From positions 496,001-560,000 of the forward strand of contig NZ_CAJQUM010000001.1 in NCBI RefSeq assembly GCF_907163265.1: a DNA stretch of 64,000 nucleotides, in the 5' to 3' direction. Below are positions 18,015 to 27,938 of the stretch, one piece after another. Numbering within the stretch: position 1 is the first letter of the stretch; every line of letters starts with the position of its first letter. Made by a program: the position numbers and the translations under genes. Source of the stretch: Georgfuchsia toluolica. GTDB taxonomy: Bacteria > Pseudomonadota > Gammaproteobacteria > Burkholderiales > Rhodocyclaceae. Under the pieces are notes generated by a model, which saw only the letters and a list, made by a program, of their open reading frames with translations, was not told the DNA's origin and ran no database searches.

Positions 18015-18895
18015 TGGCCGTCGCAGCCACACTCGCCGGGCATGGCGGTTCAGTATCGGCCAGCTACGAAGACAGTACTGCGACGCGCGAGCTGACCTGG
18101 GTCAAATGGACGCTGATCGCCATTTCGCTCGCTTTCTTCGGATTTTTCCTGCTGCTGCCGCTGTTCGCGATATTCGCCGAGGCATTGCGCAAGGGCTGGG
18201 ATGTTTATTTCGCCGCGCTGCTAGAACCGGATGCCCTGTCGGCGATCAAGCTCACGCTGATCGCCGCGGCTATTGCCGTGCCGATCAATCTGGTGTTTGG
18301 CCTCACGGCGGCCTGGTCGATCGCGAAGTTCCAGTTTCGCGGCAAGCAATTTTTGATCACCCTGATCGACCTGCCTTTTTCAGTGTCGCCGGTGGTGGCC
18401 GGTCTGATCTATGTACTGATCTTCGGCGCTCAGGGCTGGGTCGGGCCCTGGCTGATTGATCATGACATCAAGATTCTGTTTGCGGTACCGGGCATCGTGC
18501 TGGCAACGACGTTCGTGACCTTTCCTTTCATCGCGCGCGAGTTGATCCCTCTCATGGAAGCGCAGGGGAAGGACGAGGAAGAAGCATCTGTCGTGCTCGG
18601 CGCATCGGGCTTGCAGACCTTCTGGTACGTGACCCTGCCCAACATCAAGTGGGGCCTGATCTACGGCGTGATTCTGTGCAATGCGCGGGCGATGGGCGAG
18701 TTCGGCGCCGTGTCGGTGGTGTCCGGCCACATTCGCGGCGAAACCAATACGATGCCGCTGCATGTCGAGATTCTTTATAACGAGTACCAGTTTGCGGCGG
18801 CATTTGTCATGGCTTCGCTGCTGGCGTTGCTGGCGCTGGTAACACTGGCGGTGAAGACCTTTGTCGAATGGCAAGCGTTAAAGTCAAATTCATGA
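18014..18895 (+). CDS. cysW: Sulfate/thiosulfate ABC transporter permease CysW
   Basis: A 293-residue permease partner of CysT, with an N-terminal cytoplasmic extension of about 28 residues, about six helices, the [20 protein letters not shown] segment, the EAA loop [20 protein letters not shown], and [20 protein letters not shown]. The ATG at 18014 overlaps the cysT stop (TGATG), indicating coupling. It is followed by a dispersed repeat (copy C) before cysA. Confidence 0.95.
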   Translation: MAVAATLAGHGGSVSASYEDSTATRELTWVKWTLIAISLAFFGFFLLLPLFAIFAEALRKGWDVYFAALLEPDALSAIKLTLIAAAIAVPINLVFGLTAAWSIAKFQFRGKQFLITLIDLPFSVSPVVAGLIYVLIFGAQGWVGPWLIDHDIKILFAVPGIVLATTFVTFPFIARELIPLMEAQGKDEEEASVVLGASGLQTFWYVTLPNIKWGLIYGVILCNARAMGEFGAVSVVSGHIRGETNTMPLHVEILYNEYQFAAAFVMASLLALLALVTLAVKTFVEWQALKSNS

Positions 18896-18976
18896 GCCAC
18901 AGAGGTCACAGAGGCCACAGAGGAAAAAAACTGTTTGGCTTTTGACTTTCTCTGTGTTCTCTGTGTCCTCTGTGGC
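18896..18976. repeat. Dispersed CCACAGAGG palindromic repeat, short form (copy C)
   Basis: GCCACAGAGGTCACAGAGGC at the left pairs with CTCTGTGTCCTCTGTGGC at the right. It begins immediately after the cysW stop codon. The flanks extend the symmetry: AAAGTCAAA before it and TTTGACTTT after it. It lies inside the cys operon, between cysW and cysA, so it is probably transcribed and folds in the mRNA. Confidence 0.82.
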
Positions 18977-19023
18977 TATATCGCTTTTGACTTTCGTTGT
19001 GATAAATATTTTAGGAGCATAAC

Positions 19024-19833
19024 GTGAGCATCCAGGTACAGAACATCAACAAGCGCTTTGGTAATTTCATTGCCATCGACGATGTCTCGCTCGACTTCCC
19101 GAGCGGTGAACTGACTGCCTTGCTCGGCCCCTCGGGTTGCGGCAAAACAACCTTGTTGCGCGTCATTGCCGGCCTCGAATGGGCCGATTCCGGCCGCGTG
19201 CTGCTCGAAGGCGAAGACGCCTCGGACACCCATGTGCGCGAGCGCAATGTCGGTTTCGTATTTCAGCATTACGCGCTGTTTCGCCACATGAACGTGTTCG
19301 ATAACGTCGCCTACGGCTTGCGCGTAAAGCCACGCAAACAGCGACCGAGCGAAGCGGAAATCAGGCACAAGGTCGGCGATCTGCTCGATCTGGTTCAGCT
19401 GTCCTGGCTGGCCGATCGCTTCCCCTCGCAGCTTTCGGGCGGGCAACGCCAGCGCATCGCCTTGGCGCGCGCCCTGGCAGTTGAACCGCGGGTGCTGTTG
19501 CTGGATGAGCCTTTCGGCGCGCTCGATGCGAAAGTGCGCAAGGAATTGCGCAGCTGGCTGCGCCGTCTGCATGATGATCTGCACATCACCAGCATCTTTG
19601 TTACCCATGATCAGGAGGAAGCGTTGGAAGTGTCGGATCGTGTGGTGCTGATGAATCAGGGCAAGGTCGAGCAGATCGGTACCGCGCAGCAGGTGGTCGA
19701 GGAACCGGCAACATCATTCGTTGCCGACTTCCTCGACTTGAGGGATCATGGCCCCGAATGGCTGCTCGCGGCAAAATTGCGCCATCGCGGTTATGAGCTT
19801 CGAGTGGCGGAAAGGGAACGGAGAACGGCATGA
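19024..19833 (+). CDS. cysA: Sulfate/thiosulfate ABC transporter ATPase, shortened C-terminus
   Basis: A 269-residue ATPase that powers CysTW. Walker A is [16 protein letters not shown], the signature [15 protein letters not shown], Walker [20 protein letters not shown], and the H-loop [11 protein letters not shown]. CysA proteins usually have about 340-365 residues with a C-terminal TOBE/regulatory domain; here only about 30 residues ([20 protein letters not shown]) follow the ATPase core, so that domain is missing or reduced to a remnant. The ATPase core is intact. The stop overlaps the cysB start by four bases. Confidence 0.93.
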   Translation: MSIQVQNINKRFGNFIAIDDVSLDFPSGELTALLGPSGCGKTTLLRVIAGLEWADSGRVLLEGEDASDTHVRERNVGFVFQHYALFRHMNVFDNVAYGLRVKPRKQRPSEAEIRHKVGDLLDLVQLSWLADRFPSQLSGGQRQRIALARALAVEPRVLLLDEPFGALDAKVRKELRSWLRRLHDDLHITSIFVTHDQEEALEVSDRVVLMNQGKVEQIGTAQQVVEEPATSFVADFLDLRDHGPEWLLAAKLRHRGYELRVAERERRTA

Positions 19834-20768
19834 ACTTCCAGCAATTGCGCATCATCCGCGAGACGGTGCGGCAGAACTTCAATCTGACCGAGGCGGCGAA
19901 CGCGCTATTTACCTCGCAGTCGGGTGTCTCGAAACATATCAAGGATCTCGAAGACGAACTCGGCATCGAGTTGTTCGTGCGCCGCGGCAAGCGTCTGCTC
20001 GGCCTCACCGAGCCGGGCAAGGAACTGGTGCTGATCGTCGAGCGCATGCTGCTCGATGCGAAGAACATCAAGCGTCTGGCCGATCAGTTTTCCAACAGCG
20101 ATCAGGGCCGTCTTGTTATCGCCACCACGCATACCCAGGCGCGCTATGCGCTGCCGAAAGTGGTGACACGCTTCAAGGCCGAATTTCCCGGCGTGCATCT
20201 GGCCCTGCATCAGGCGAGTCCGGGCGAGATCGTGTCCATGCTGCTCTCGGGCGATGCCGATATCGGCATCGCGACGGAGGCGATCGAGGGCGTGCCGCAG
20301 CTCGCTTCATTTCCCTATTACACATGGCACCACGCGGTGATCGTGCCGGAGGGGCATCCGCTGACCGGTATCCGTCCGCTGACGCTGGAAGCGATCGCGG
20401 CTTATCCGATCATCACTTATCACGAGGGCTTCACCGGCCGCGCGGCGATCGACAAGACCTTCGCCAATGCCGGCCTGGTGCCGGACATCGTGATGTCGGC
20501 GCTTGACGCCGATGTGATCAAGACCTATGTCGAGCTCGGTCTTGGCATCGGGATTGTTGCGTCAATGGCCTTTAACCCCGCCCGCGACGGAGGTCTGCGC
20601 CTGCTCGACTCGGAGCATCTGTTTGCCTCCAATACGACCCGCATCGCGGTACGCAACGGACATTACCTGCGCGGCTATGCCTACCGCTTTCTCGAATTCT
20701 GCTCGCCGGTGTTGACTGAGCAAACAGTGCGCAATGCGTTGGCGCCGGCGCGCGCCGAGGATGAGTAA
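19830..20768 (+). CDS. cysB: CysB-type LysR regulator of sulfur assimilation
   Basis: A 312-residue LysR-family activator: N-terminal winged helix ([20 protein letters not shown], then [20 protein letters not shown]), and a C-terminal effector domain with [14 protein letters not shown], the CysB/Cbl hallmark that binds inducer (N-acetylserine, sulfate or APS). It should activate cys genes under sulfur limitation. It is translationally coupled to cysA (ATGA), so the operon includes its own regulator and may be autoregulated. Cbl is an alternative name; the two cannot be separated here. Confidence 0.9.
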   Translation: MNFQQLRIIRETVRQNFNLTEAANALFTSQSGVSKHIKDLEDELGIELFVRRGKRLLGLTEPGKELVLIVERMLLDAKNIKRLADQFSNSDQGRLVIATTHTQARYALPKVVTRFKAEFPGVHLALHQASPGEIVSMLLSGDADIGIATEAIEGVPQLASFPYYTWHHAVIVPEGHPLTGIRPLTLEAIAAYPIITYHEGFTGRAAIDKTFANAGLVPDIVMSALDADVIKTYVELGLGIGIVASMAFNPARDGGLRLLDSEHLFASNTTRIAVRNGHYLRGYAYRFLEFCSPVLTEQTVRNALAPARAEDE

Positions 20769-20788
20769 CCCAAAGTCAAAAGAATATA

Positions 20789-20890
20789 GCCACAGAGGAC
20801 ACAGAGGTCACAGAGAAAACCCCCTTGGGTTTTGCCTTCCTCTGTGTTCTCTGTCCCACGGGGATTTCCTTCGGTCATGTCCTCTGTGGC
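20789..20890. repeat. Dispersed CCACAGAGG palindromic repeat, long form (copy D)
   Basis: GCCACAGAGGACACAGAGGT at the left and CTCTGTGGC at the right, with the inner TCCCACGGGGATTTCCTTCG shared with copy B. It lies 20 bases after the cysB stop and before sbp, and may separate cysB from the independently started sbp. CAAAGTCAAAAG precedes it and CTTTGTCTTTG follows, again extending the symmetry. Confidence 0.82.
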
Positions 20891-20950
20891 TAAAAGATTT
20901 GCCTTTGTCTTTGCTTTTTCATATCGATCTGATATGCAAAGCAAAATTTC

Positions 20951-20980
20951 TTGGTTCCGTTATTTGAGGTGGCGTAATTA
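20951..20980 (+). promoter_or_regulatory. Possible promoter of sbp
   Basis: TTGGTT (20951-20956) and TAATTA (20975-20980) are 18 bases apart in the AT-rich gap before sbp. Weak match to sigma-70; a CysB-activated promoter would be expected to have a poor -35 box. Assigned by eye only. Confidence 0.35.
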
Positions 20981-21014
20981 AATTGCACTTCGTCATTCAC
21001 AACGGAGCTGCAAA

Positions 21015-22028
21015 ATGAAATCCACGCTATCCCGCGCGCTGTTACGCAAACTCGTCGGCGCATCATTGATCCTGGGGCTTGTTGGCAGCGCCCTGGCCGA
21101 GACCGCGCTGCTCAATGTGTCCTACGACCCCACGCGCGAGCTGTACCAGGACTACAACGCCGCCTTCGCCAGGCACTGGAAGGGCGAGACCGGCGCGGAC
21201 GTGACGTTCAAGCAGTCGCACGGCGGATCGGGCAAGCAGGCGCGCGCCGTGATCGACGGCCTCGATGCCGACGTGGTGACGCTGGCCCTGGCCTACGATA
21301 TCGACGCCATCGCCGCGAAGGGCCTGATTGCACCGAACTGGCAGATGAAGCTGCCGCACAACGCTGCGCCCTACACCTCGACCATCGTCTTCCTGGTGCG
21401 CAAGGGCAATCCCAAGGCTATCCGCGACTGGAGCGATCTGGTCAAGCCCGGTGTCGAGGTCATCACGCCGAATCCGAAGACCTCGGGCGGCGCACGCTGG
21501 AACTACCTCGCCGCCTGGGGCTATGCCAAACAACTGAAGGGCGGCTCCGACGCCAGCGCGCAGGAATTCGTCAGAAAGCTCTACGCCAACGTCAAGGTGC
21601 TCGATTCGGGTGCGCGCGGCGCGACCACGACCTTCGTCGAACGCGGCATCGGCGACGTGCTGATTGCCTGGGAAAACGAGGCCTATCTGTCGGTAAAAGA
21701 ACTCGGCCCGGACAAGTTCGAGATCGTGACGCCTTCAATCTCGATCCTCGCCGAACCGCCGGTGGCCATGGTGGACAAAGTGGTCGACAGGAAGGGCACG
21801 CGCAAGGTGGCGACTGCCTATCTTGAGTACCTATACTCGCCTGAAGGTCAGGACATCGCCGGCAAGAACTTCTACCGCCCAACCGACAAGGCCGTGGCCG
21901 CCAAATATGCCAAACAGTTCGCAGCAGTGAAGCTGTTTACCATTGATGAGGCGTTCGGTGGCTGGCAGAAGGCGCAGAAGACCCACTTCGCCGACGGCGG
22001 TATTTTCGACCGGATTTACGCCAAGTAA
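21015..22028 (+). CDS. sbp: Sulfate ABC transporter periplasmic binding protein
   Basis: A 337-residue binding protein with a signal peptide (about 1-28, cleaved after ALA) and the sulfate-binding hallmarks [77 protein letters not shown] and [19 protein letters not shown]. It feeds sulfate to CysTWA. It has GGAGC 9 bases before the ATG and is separated from cysB by 246 bases carrying repeat D, so it probably has its own promoter and higher expression than the membrane parts. CysP (thiosulfate) is the alternative. Confidence 0.93.
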   Translation: MKSTLSRALLRKLVGASLILGLVGSALAETALLNVSYDPTRELYQDYNAAFARHWKGETGADVTFKQSHGGSGKQARAVIDGLDADVVTLALAYDIDAIAAKGLIAPNWQMKLPHNAAPYTSTIVFLVRKGNPKAIRDWSDLVKPGVEVITPNPKTSGGARWNYLAAWGYAKQLKGGSDASAQEFVRKLYANVKVLDSGARGATTTFVERGIGDVLIAWENEAYLSVKELGPDKFEIVTPSISILAEPPVAMVDKVVDRKGTRKVATAYLEYLYSPEGQDIAGKNFYRPTDKAVAAKYAKQFAAVKLFTIDEAFGGWQKAQKTHFADGGIFDRIYAK

Positions 22029-22077
22029 AACAGGAAAAGCTGCTGGTAGGCCATCCTGCCCAAGGATAAAACCTTGG

Positions 22078-23610
22078 CTATGCGCCCTTGCGCCTGAAAT
22101 CGGCGAGGCGGAAACCGCAAATGTACAGGGTGGCGAAATAACTGCTGCCACCGAGCACCACCAGCAGCGATAGCTTGAGGACGCGGCTGCCGTGCGGGTG
22201 CAACCAGTCGCTTTCCGAGCCCATGCCGAACCAGAGTGCGGCGCCCATTGCCGCCAATGCCAGCAGCAGCCGCAGCATGAATCCAGCCCAACCCGGCATT
22301 GGTCGATAGACGCCGCGACTGCACAGGCCACGGTAGAGCAAGGCGGCGTTCACGCAGGAAGCGAGGCCGGTGGCGAGCGCCAGGCCGGCATGTGCCAGCC
22401 AGCCGATAAAGGCAAAGTTCATCAACTGCGTCAACGTCAGAGTTATCAGCGCAATCTTCACCGGTGTGCGAATGTCCTGCCGCGCATAAAAACCGGGGGC
22501 AAGGATTTTCACCAGGATCAGGCCGGTCAAGCCGATGCTGTAGGCAACCAGCGCCTCGCGCGTGCGCAGCACGGCCTCAGCCGTGAACGCACCGTGCTGG
22601 AACAAGGTCGCGAGCAAGGGCACGGCGAGAATCGCCAGCGCCAGCGCGGCCGGCAGGGTCAGCATCAGGGTCAGCCGCAAACCCCAGTCGAGCAGGGCGG
22701 AAAACTCGCCATGCTGGTCGTTGGCGTGGCTTTTCGACAGGCTGGGCAGCAGGACGGTGCCGAGTGCGGCGCCGAGCAGGCCGGCCGGGAACTCCATCAT
22801 GCGGTCTGCATAGTAGAGCCAGGACACGCTGCCGGTTTCGAGGAACGAGGCGAATACGGTATTGATCAGCAGCGAGATCTGTGACACCGAAACCCCGAGT
22901 ACGGCCGGCGCCATCAGTTTGAGAATGCGGCGCACACCTTCGTCCTTCCAGGCCAGGTCGAAGCGCGGCAGCATGCCGATTTTCTTGAGCGCCGGAATCT
23001 GGATCGCCAGTTGCAGGGCGCCGCCGATGAATACCGCCCAACCCAGCGCCATGACGGGTGGATCGAAATAGCGCGTCAGAACCAGCGCGCCGGCGATCAT
23101 CGCCAGATTGAGCATGACTGGCGTGAAAGCCGGCAGTGCGAACCGGCTCCAGGTATTCAGTATTCCCGCTGCCATTGCCACCAGCGACATGAATACGATG
23201 TAGGGAAAGGTGATGCGGGTCAGCATGACGGTCAAAGCGAATTTTTCCGGATCGCTGCTGAAACCCGGCGCAGTGAGATAGATGATGAGCGGCGTGGCGA
23301 GCATGCCGATTGCCGCGACCGTCGATACTGCAACCAGCAGGACTGAGGCGACCCGGTTGACCAGCAGCTTGGTGTCGGCCTCCCCGCGCTTGTTGTGGTA
23401 TTCGGCCAGCATTGGCACGAAGGCTTGCGAAAAAGCGCCTTCGGCGAACAGGCGGCGCAGCAGATTGGGTAGGCGAAAGGCGACGAAGAAGGCGTCCGTG
23501 GCGAGTCCGGCACCGAAGACGCGGGCAATCACGAAGTCGCGGACGAAGCCGAGAATGCGCGATAGCAGCGTCATTCCGCTGACAGTGGCAAGTGCCTTGA
23601 GCAAATTCAT
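22078..23610 (-). CDS. murJ: Lipid II flippase MurJ
   Basis: A 510-residue protein with about 14 transmembrane helices that flips the peptidoglycan precursor lipid II across the inner membrane. Signatures: MNLLKALATVSGMTLLSRIL at the start, RDFVIARVFGAGLATDAFFV, the LPNLLRRLFAEGAFSQAFVP segment with essential arginines, and LLPSLSKSHAND. The start at 23610 was chosen over the upstream ATG (23646) because it gives the standard N-terminus. It is divergent from rpsT, the usual gene order in Betaproteobacteria. Confidence 0.96.
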   Translation of the reverse strand: MNLLKALATVSGMTLLSRILGFVRDFVIARVFGAGLATDAFFVAFRLPNLLRRLFAEGAFSQAFVPMLAEYHNKRGEADTKLLVNRVASVLLVAVSTVAAIGMLATPLIIYLTAPGFSSDPEKFALTVMLTRITFPYIVFMSLVAMAAGILNTWSRFALPAFTPVMLNLAMIAGALVLTRYFDPPVMALGWAVFIGGALQLAIQIPALKKIGMLPRFDLAWKDEGVRRILKLMAPAVLGVSVSQISLLINTVFASFLETGSVSWLYYADRMMEFPAGLLGAALGTVLLPSLSKSHANDQHGEFSALLDWGLRLTLMLTLPAALALAILAVPLLATLFQHGAFTAEAVLRTREALVAYSIGLTGLILVKILAPGFYARQDIRTPVKIALITLTLTQLMNFAFIGWLAHAGLALATGLASCVNAALLYRGLCSRGVYRPMPGWAGFMLRLLLALAAMGAALWFGMGSESDWLHPHGSRVLKLSLLVVLGGSSYFATLYICGFRLADFRRKGA

Positions 23611-23675
23611 GGTAGCAGCGGATATCCGGATGCCAGAAGTCGCCAATGGTAGCCGTTCCGGCGGCGGGATTTACC

Positions 23676-23704
23676 TTGCAAAACGGGGGAGGACTCCCTA
23701 TAAT
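23676..23704 (+). promoter_or_regulatory. Sigma-70 promoter of rpsT
   Basis: TTGCAA (23676-23681) and a perfect TATAAT (23699-23704) are separated by exactly 17 bases. Transcription would start near 23711, giving a short leader of about 30 bases before the rpsT ATG. This is one of the best promoter matches in the window, as expected for a ribosomal protein gene. Confidence 0.75.
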
Positions 23705-23739
23705 CACGCGCTTTTGTAGCAATCCACCGGATAACCCTC

Positions 23740-24000
23740 ATGGCCAATACCGCCCAAGCCCGCAAACGCGCACGTCAGGCACCCGTCCAGCGCGCCCACA
23801 ACGTCGGTCTGCGCACCAAACTGCGTACCGCGATCAAGCAGGTGCGCAAGGCTGTCGCTGCCGGCGACAAGAATGCTGCCGCCGAAGTTTTCAAACAGTC
23901 GCAATGCGTGATCGACTCGATCGCCGACAAAAAAATCGTTCACAAAAATACCGCTGCCCGCTACAAGAGCCGTCTTTCAGCAGCGATCAAGGCACTCTGA
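23740..24000 (+). CDS. rpsT: 30S ribosomal protein S20
   Basis: The 86-residue basic protein begins [20 protein letters not shown] and contains [20 protein letters not shown] and [18 protein letters not shown], the standard S20 sequence. It binds 16S rRNA early in 30S assembly. It has its own strong promoter. A hairpin CCGGACTT/AAGTCCGG at 24015-24035 follows the stop, though without a T-run. Confidence 0.97.
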   Translation: MANTAQARKRARQAPVQRAHNVGLRTKLRTAIKQVRKAVAAGDKNAAAEVFKQSQCVIDSIADKKIVHKNTAARYKSRLSAAIKAL

Positions 24001-24014
24001 TCATCTCTTCCCGT

Positions 24015-24035
24015 CCGGACTTGAGTTAAGTCCGG
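24015..24035 (+). terminator. Hairpin downstream of rpsT (possible terminator)
   Basis: CCGGACTT (24015-24022) pairs with AAGTCCGG (24028-24035) around a 5-nt loop, 14 bases after the rpsT stop. No T-run follows, so termination is only suggested by position. Confidence 0.4.
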
Positions 24036-24137
24036 GCGCGGCACGCTTCTCCCTTCCAGCCACAAGCCTGTAGTTCGCGAAGCCGCGCCATAAATGATGC
24101 TGCGGCGCGATAGTTTTATTGAAATTAAAGAATTAGC

Positions 24138-24166
24138 TTGCATAACGAGAACGGTCTGCATATACT
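24138..24166 (+). promoter_or_regulatory. Sigma-70 promoter of the 74-residue gene
   Basis: TTGCAT (24138-24143) and TATACT (24161-24166) are exactly 17 bases apart in an AT-rich stretch. The start site would be near 24173, about 25 bases before the ATG at 24198. It supports the small downstream gene being real. Confidence 0.65.
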
Positions 24167-24197
24167 TTTCGCATCCCTATGACCCGAAAGGGGTTTT

Positions 24198-24422
24198 ATG
24201 CAGCCCTTCAGCCTCATAAAGTACGGATTCCGTATTCGCACCCGCGCCGGCTTGGTGCTGGACAAGCTGATGATCCACGGCCGCGATCATGAGGAAGCGC
24301 AACGAAAATTGCGCCAGATGTATCGCGATTGTGAAATTCTCGAATGCGTTGCGCACCACGGTTCCGTGCGGACCCCGGTCAATACCAATTGCAAAGATGT
24401 GCCAAGCACGATCTTGCGCTGA
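24198..24422 (+). CDS. Small conserved-looking hypothetical protein
   Basis: A 74-residue, basic, soluble protein: MQPFSLIKYGFRIRTRAGLV, a central charged helix (RDHEEAQRKLRQMYRDCEIL) and a tail with three cysteines in all (CEILEC and NTNCKD). I do not recognise a family. Support for it being a gene: a strong promoter (24138-24166), AAAGGGG upstream of the ATG, a terminator-like hairpin after it (24497-24530), and isolation between rpsT and argD in many-gene context. No function can be assigned. Confidence 0.65.
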   Translation: MQPFSLIKYGFRIRTRAGLVLDKLMIHGRDHEEAQRKLRQMYRDCEILECVAHHGSVRTPVNTNCKDVPSTILR

Positions 24423-24496
24423 TCTTTCTGCCCGCTCAACATCCGGCCGCTTAGCTCTGTACAGAGCCTGTTTTTTCGCATAATATCCGTTTTCCC

Positions 24497-24530
24497 AAAA
24501 CACGGCGGCGCAAGCCGCCGTGTGCTTTTT
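24497..24530 (+). terminator. Rho-independent terminator or attenuator before argD
   Basis: CACGGCGGC (24501-24509) pairs with GCCGCCGTG (24514-24522) around a GCAA tetraloop; flanking A/T extends the stem and TGCTTTTT follows. It lies 75 bases after the stop of the 74-residue gene and only about 32 bases before the argD ATG. It may simply end the small gene's transcript or sit in the argD leader. Confidence 0.75.
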
Positions 24531-24561
24531 CAGTCACGGAATCGTCGTGACCGGAGCATAT

Positions 24562-25740
24562 ATGCCGCACTTGATGAACAACTATTCACGCTTGTCCGTT
24601 GCATTTACTCACGGGCAAGGCAGCCATCTGTTCGATGAACAGGGCAAACGCTACCTCGATGCGCTGGCCGGTATCGCCGTCAATACGCTGGGGCACAATC
24701 ATCCCCGGCTGGTGAAAGCGCTTTCGGATCAGGTGGCGCGATTAATCCATGTCTCGAACATTTATCGCGTGCGGGAGCAGGAAGCTCTCTCCGACCGGCT
24801 TGCGACGCTGTCCGGCATGGATGAGGTGTTCTTCTGCAATTCCGGCTGCGAAGCCAACGAGGCGGCGATCAAGCTGGCGCGCTTGTATGGTCATCGCAAG
24901 GGGATTGAAGCGCCGGCCATTGTCGTCATGGAGCAGGCCTTCCACGGGCGTACGCTGGCGACACTTTCAGCTACCGGCAACCGCAAGGTGCAGGCCGGTT
25001 TCGAGCCGCTGGTCGCCGGTTTCGTGCGTGTGCCGTTCGACAATCTTGCCGCCATCGAAACGGTGGCCGCCCACAACACCAATGTCGTTGCTGTGCTGAT
25101 CGAGCCGATCCAGGGCGAGGGCGGCATCAATGTCGCGCATCAGGATTACCTGCGCGGTCTGCGCCGCATCTGCGATCAAAAGGGCTGGCTGTTGATGGTG
25201 GACGAAGTGCAGTGCGGCATTGCCCGCACCGGCCAATGGTTTGCACATCAGCACGCCGGCATCAGGCCCGATGTAATGACGTTGGCCAAGGGCCTGGGTT
25301 CGGGCGTGCCAATAGGAGCTTGCCTTGCCGCCGGTCCGGCGAAAGATGTTTTCGGACCCGGCAACCACGGTTCCACTTTCGGCGGCAACCCTCTGGCTTG
25401 TGCTGCAGCGCTGACAACGCTGGAGGTGATTGAACAGGATGGCCTGATGTCGCGCGCCGCTGCGTTGGGAAATTCGATCCGCAGCGGTCTGCGTCAGGCG
25501 TTGAAGGGTGTTCCCGGCATTGCCGACATTCGCGGCGACGGCCTCATGATTGGTATCGAGCTTGACCGGCCCTGCGGTGATCTGGTGCAACGTGCGCTCG
25601 ATGCCGGCCTCCTGATCAATGTTACTGTTGACCGCGTAATCCGGTTGCTGCCGCCGCTGACGTTCAGCGATGACGATGCAGCGCTGCTGGTGTCCATGCT
25701 TTCCGGATTGATCGGTGAATTTCTGACCACGAAATCATGA
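24562..25740 (+). CDS. argD: Acetylornithine aminotransferase
   Basis: A 392-residue class III PLP aminotransferase for arginine synthesis (N-acetylglutamate semialdehyde to N-acetylornithine). Visible: YLDALAGIAVNTLGHNHPRL, the cofactor segment FCNSGCEANEAAIKLAR, FHGRTLATLSATGN, EPIQGEGGI, the DEVQCGIARTG metal-free aspartate, and the PLP lysine in MTLAKGLGSGVPIGA. The ATG at 24562 follows a GGAGC site; ATG 24574 is also possible. Overlaps argF by four bases. Confidence 0.95.
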   Translation: MPHLMNNYSRLSVAFTHGQGSHLFDEQGKRYLDALAGIAVNTLGHNHPRLVKALSDQVARLIHVSNIYRVREQEALSDRLATLSGMDEVFFCNSGCEANEAAIKLARLYGHRKGIEAPAIVVMEQAFHGRTLATLSATGNRKVQAGFEPLVAGFVRVPFDNLAAIETVAAHNTNVVAVLIEPIQGEGGINVAHQDYLRGLRRICDQKGWLLMVDEVQCGIARTGQWFAHQHAGIRPDVMTLAKGLGSGVPIGACLAAGPAKDVFGPGNHGSTFGGNPLACAAALTTLEVIEQDGLMSRAAALGNSIRSGLRQALKGVPGIADIRGDGLMIGIELDRPCGDLVQRALDAGLLINVTVDRVIRLLPPLTFSDDDAALLVSMLSGLIGEFLTTKS

Positions 25741-26657
25741 AGACGCCCCGACATTTTCTCGAGTTCAGGGATTTCTCGAGTGCGGAGCTCGACTATTTGT
25801 TCGAGCGCACGCGCTGGATCAAGAACGAATTCAAAAGCTATCGCCAATACTGGCCGCTGGTCGATCGCACGCTGGTGATGATTTTCGAGAAGGCGAGCAC
25901 GCGTACCCGGCTCTCGTTCGAGGCCGGCATGCAGCAGCTTGGCGGTTCGGCCATCTACCTCAATACGCGCGACTCACAGCTCGGGCGCGGCGAGCCGGTC
26001 GAGGACGCGGCAAAGGTGATGTCGCGCATGAGCGATATAGTGATGATCCGCACCTTTGAACAGGACATCGTCGAGCGCTTCGCCGCCAATTCGCGCGTAC
26101 CCGTCATCAACGGTTTAACAAATGAGTACCACCCCTGCCAGATTCTGGCCGACATCTATACTTTCATTGAACATCGCGGCGATATTCGCGGCAAGACAGT
26201 GGCATGGATCGGCGACTCGAATAACGTCTGCAATACCTGGCTCCAGGCAGCCGAAGTCTTCGGTTTCAAGGTGAATGTGTCGACGCCGCCGGGTTACGAA
26301 GTGGAGCCTGATCGCGCAGGAATACACGGTACCCACTTTGAGGCTTTTGCCGATCCGATGGGTGCGGCGCGTGACGCCGACCTGGTCACCACCGACGTGT
26401 GGACCTCGATGGGTTTCGAAGCCGAGAACGAGGAACGCAAGCGCGACTTCGCCGAGTGGCAGGTCGACGCGGACATGATGAAGGTGGCGAAGCCGTGGGC
26501 TCTTTTCATGCACTGCCTGCCGGCACATCGCGGCGAGGAAGTGGCTGCGGAAGTGATTGATGGTGCACAAAGCGTGGTGTGGGACGAAGCGGAGAACCGG
26601 CTTCATACGCAAAAGGCACTGATGGAATTCCTGCTCCTGGGGAAAGTGAAAATTTAA
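25737..26657 (+). CDS. argF: Ornithine carbamoyltransferase
   Basis: A 306-residue trimeric enzyme that makes citrulline from ornithine and carbamoyl phosphate. The carbamoyl-phosphate loop is FEKASTRTRLSFEAGMQQLG, the HPCQ motif is seen as NEYHPCQILADIYTF, the ornithine-binding segment includes DVWTSMG, and the catalytic FMHCLPAHRGEEV is intact. Translationally coupled to argD (ATGA overlap) and followed after 21 bases by argG. Confidence 0.96.
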   Translation: MKTPRHFLEFRDFSSAELDYLFERTRWIKNEFKSYRQYWPLVDRTLVMIFEKASTRTRLSFEAGMQQLGGSAIYLNTRDSQLGRGEPVEDAAKVMSRMSDIVMIRTFEQDIVERFAANSRVPVINGLTNEYHPCQILADIYTFIEHRGDIRGKTVAWIGDSNNVCNTWLQAAEVFGFKVNVSTPPGYEVEPDRAGIHGTHFEAFADPMGAARDADLVTTDVWTSMGFEAENEERKRDFAEWQVDADMMKVAKPWALFMHCLPAHRGEEVAAEVIDGAQSVVWDEAENRLHTQKALMEFLLLGKVKI

Positions 26658-26678
26658 TTTTTTTCGATAGAGAAAAAT

Positions 26679-27938
26679 ATGGGCAACGTGAAAAAAGTTG
26701 TGCTCGCCTACTCTGGCGGCCTGGATACATCGGTGATCCTCAAGTGGTTGCAGGATAACTACCAATGCGAGGTGGTGACCTTCACCGCCGATCTGGGGCA
26801 GGGCGAAGAGCTGGAACCGGCGCGCAAGAAGGCGCTCCAGCTCGGCATCAAACCGAAGAACATTTTCATCGACGACCTGCGCGAAGAATTTGTGCGCGAT
26901 TTCGTTTTTCCCATGTTTCGCGCCAATGCGATTTACGAAGGCGAATACCTGCTCGGGACTTCGATTGCGCGGCCGCTGATCGCCAAGCGTCTGGTGGAAA
27001 TCGCCAGGAAGACCGGCGCCGATACCATTTCCCACGGCGCCACCGGTAAGGGCAACGATCAGGTGCGTTTCGAACTCGGTGCCTACGCGCTGATGCCCAA
27101 CATCAAGGTGATCGCCCCCTGGCGCGAGTGGGATCTGCTCTCGCGCGAGAAGTTGCTGGCTTATGCCGAGAAAAACGGCATTCCCATCGAAATGAAGCAC
27201 AAGAAGGGCGGCTCGCCTTACTCGATGGACGCCAACCTGCTGCACATCAGCTACGAGGGCCGGCATCTGGAAGACCCGTCGGCGGAAGCCGAGGAATCCA
27301 TGTGGCGCTGGACCGTGCCGCCGGAGAAGGCGCCCAACAAGCCCGAGTGTCTCGACCTTGAGTTCAAACAAGGCGATCTGGTCGCCATCAACGGCAAGAA
27401 GATGAAAGCGCATGAACTGCTCGCCGCGCTCAACCAGATTGGCGGCAAGCACGGCGTTGGCCGTCTCGACCTGGTCGAGAACCGCTACGTCGGCATGAAG
27501 TCACGCGGTTGTTATGAAACTCCGGGCGGTACCATCCTGCTGAAGGCGCATCGCGGCATCGAATCGATCTGCCTCGATCGCGAAGTTGCGCACCTCAAGG
27601 ACGATCTGATGCCGCGTTATGCCAGCCTGATCTACAGCGGTTACTGGTGGAGTCCGGAGCGCAAGACCCTGCAGGTGCTGATTGATCATACCCAGCAGTG
27701 TGTCAATGGCTGGGTGCGCATCAAACTCTACAAGGGCAGCGTCAGCGTCGTATCGCGCGACTCGAAAACGGATTCATTGTTCGATTCGACCATCGCTACC
27801 TTTGAAGATGACGCCGGCGCCTTCGACCAGAAGGACGCGGGCGGCTTCATCAAGCTCAACGCGCTGCGCATGCGCATTGCCGAGAATGCCCGTATCAAGC
27901 GCGCGGCGAAGGACAAGGGGGCGAGCAAGAAGCGATGA
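26679..27938 (+). CDS. argG: Argininosuccinate synthase
   Basis: A 419-residue enzyme that condenses citrulline and aspartate using ATP. The N-type ATP pyrophosphatase motif [20 protein letters not shown] opens the protein; [17 protein letters not shown] and the long synthetase domain with [20 protein letters not shown] follow. It is the third gene of the arg run and overlaps the next gene (DUF2788) by four bases. Confidence 0.97.
   Translation: MGNVKKVVLAYSGGLDTSVILKWLQDNYQCEVVTFTADLGQGEELEPARKKALQLGIKPKNIFIDDLREEFVRDFVFPMFRANAIYEGEYLLGTSIARPLIAKRLVEIARKTGADTISHGATGKGNDQVRFELGAYALMPNIKVIAPWREWDLLSREKLLAYAEKNGIPIEMKHKKGGSPYSMDANLLHISYEGRHLEDPSAEAEESMWRWTVPPEKAPNKPECLDLEFKQGDLVAINGKKMKAHELLAALNQIGGKHGVGRLDLVENRYVGMKSRGCYETPGGTILLKAHRGIESICLDREVAHLKDDLMPRYASLIYSGYWWSPERKTLQVLIDHTQQCVNGWVRIKLYKGSVSVVSRDSKTDSLFDSTIATFEDDAGAFDQKDAGGFIKLNALRMRIAENARIKRAAKDKGASKKR

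Noticed and set aside
26115-27452. 445-codon minus-strand frame opposite argF and argG
   Set aside because: Antisense to two enzymes with complete active sites; composition typical of a mirror frame.
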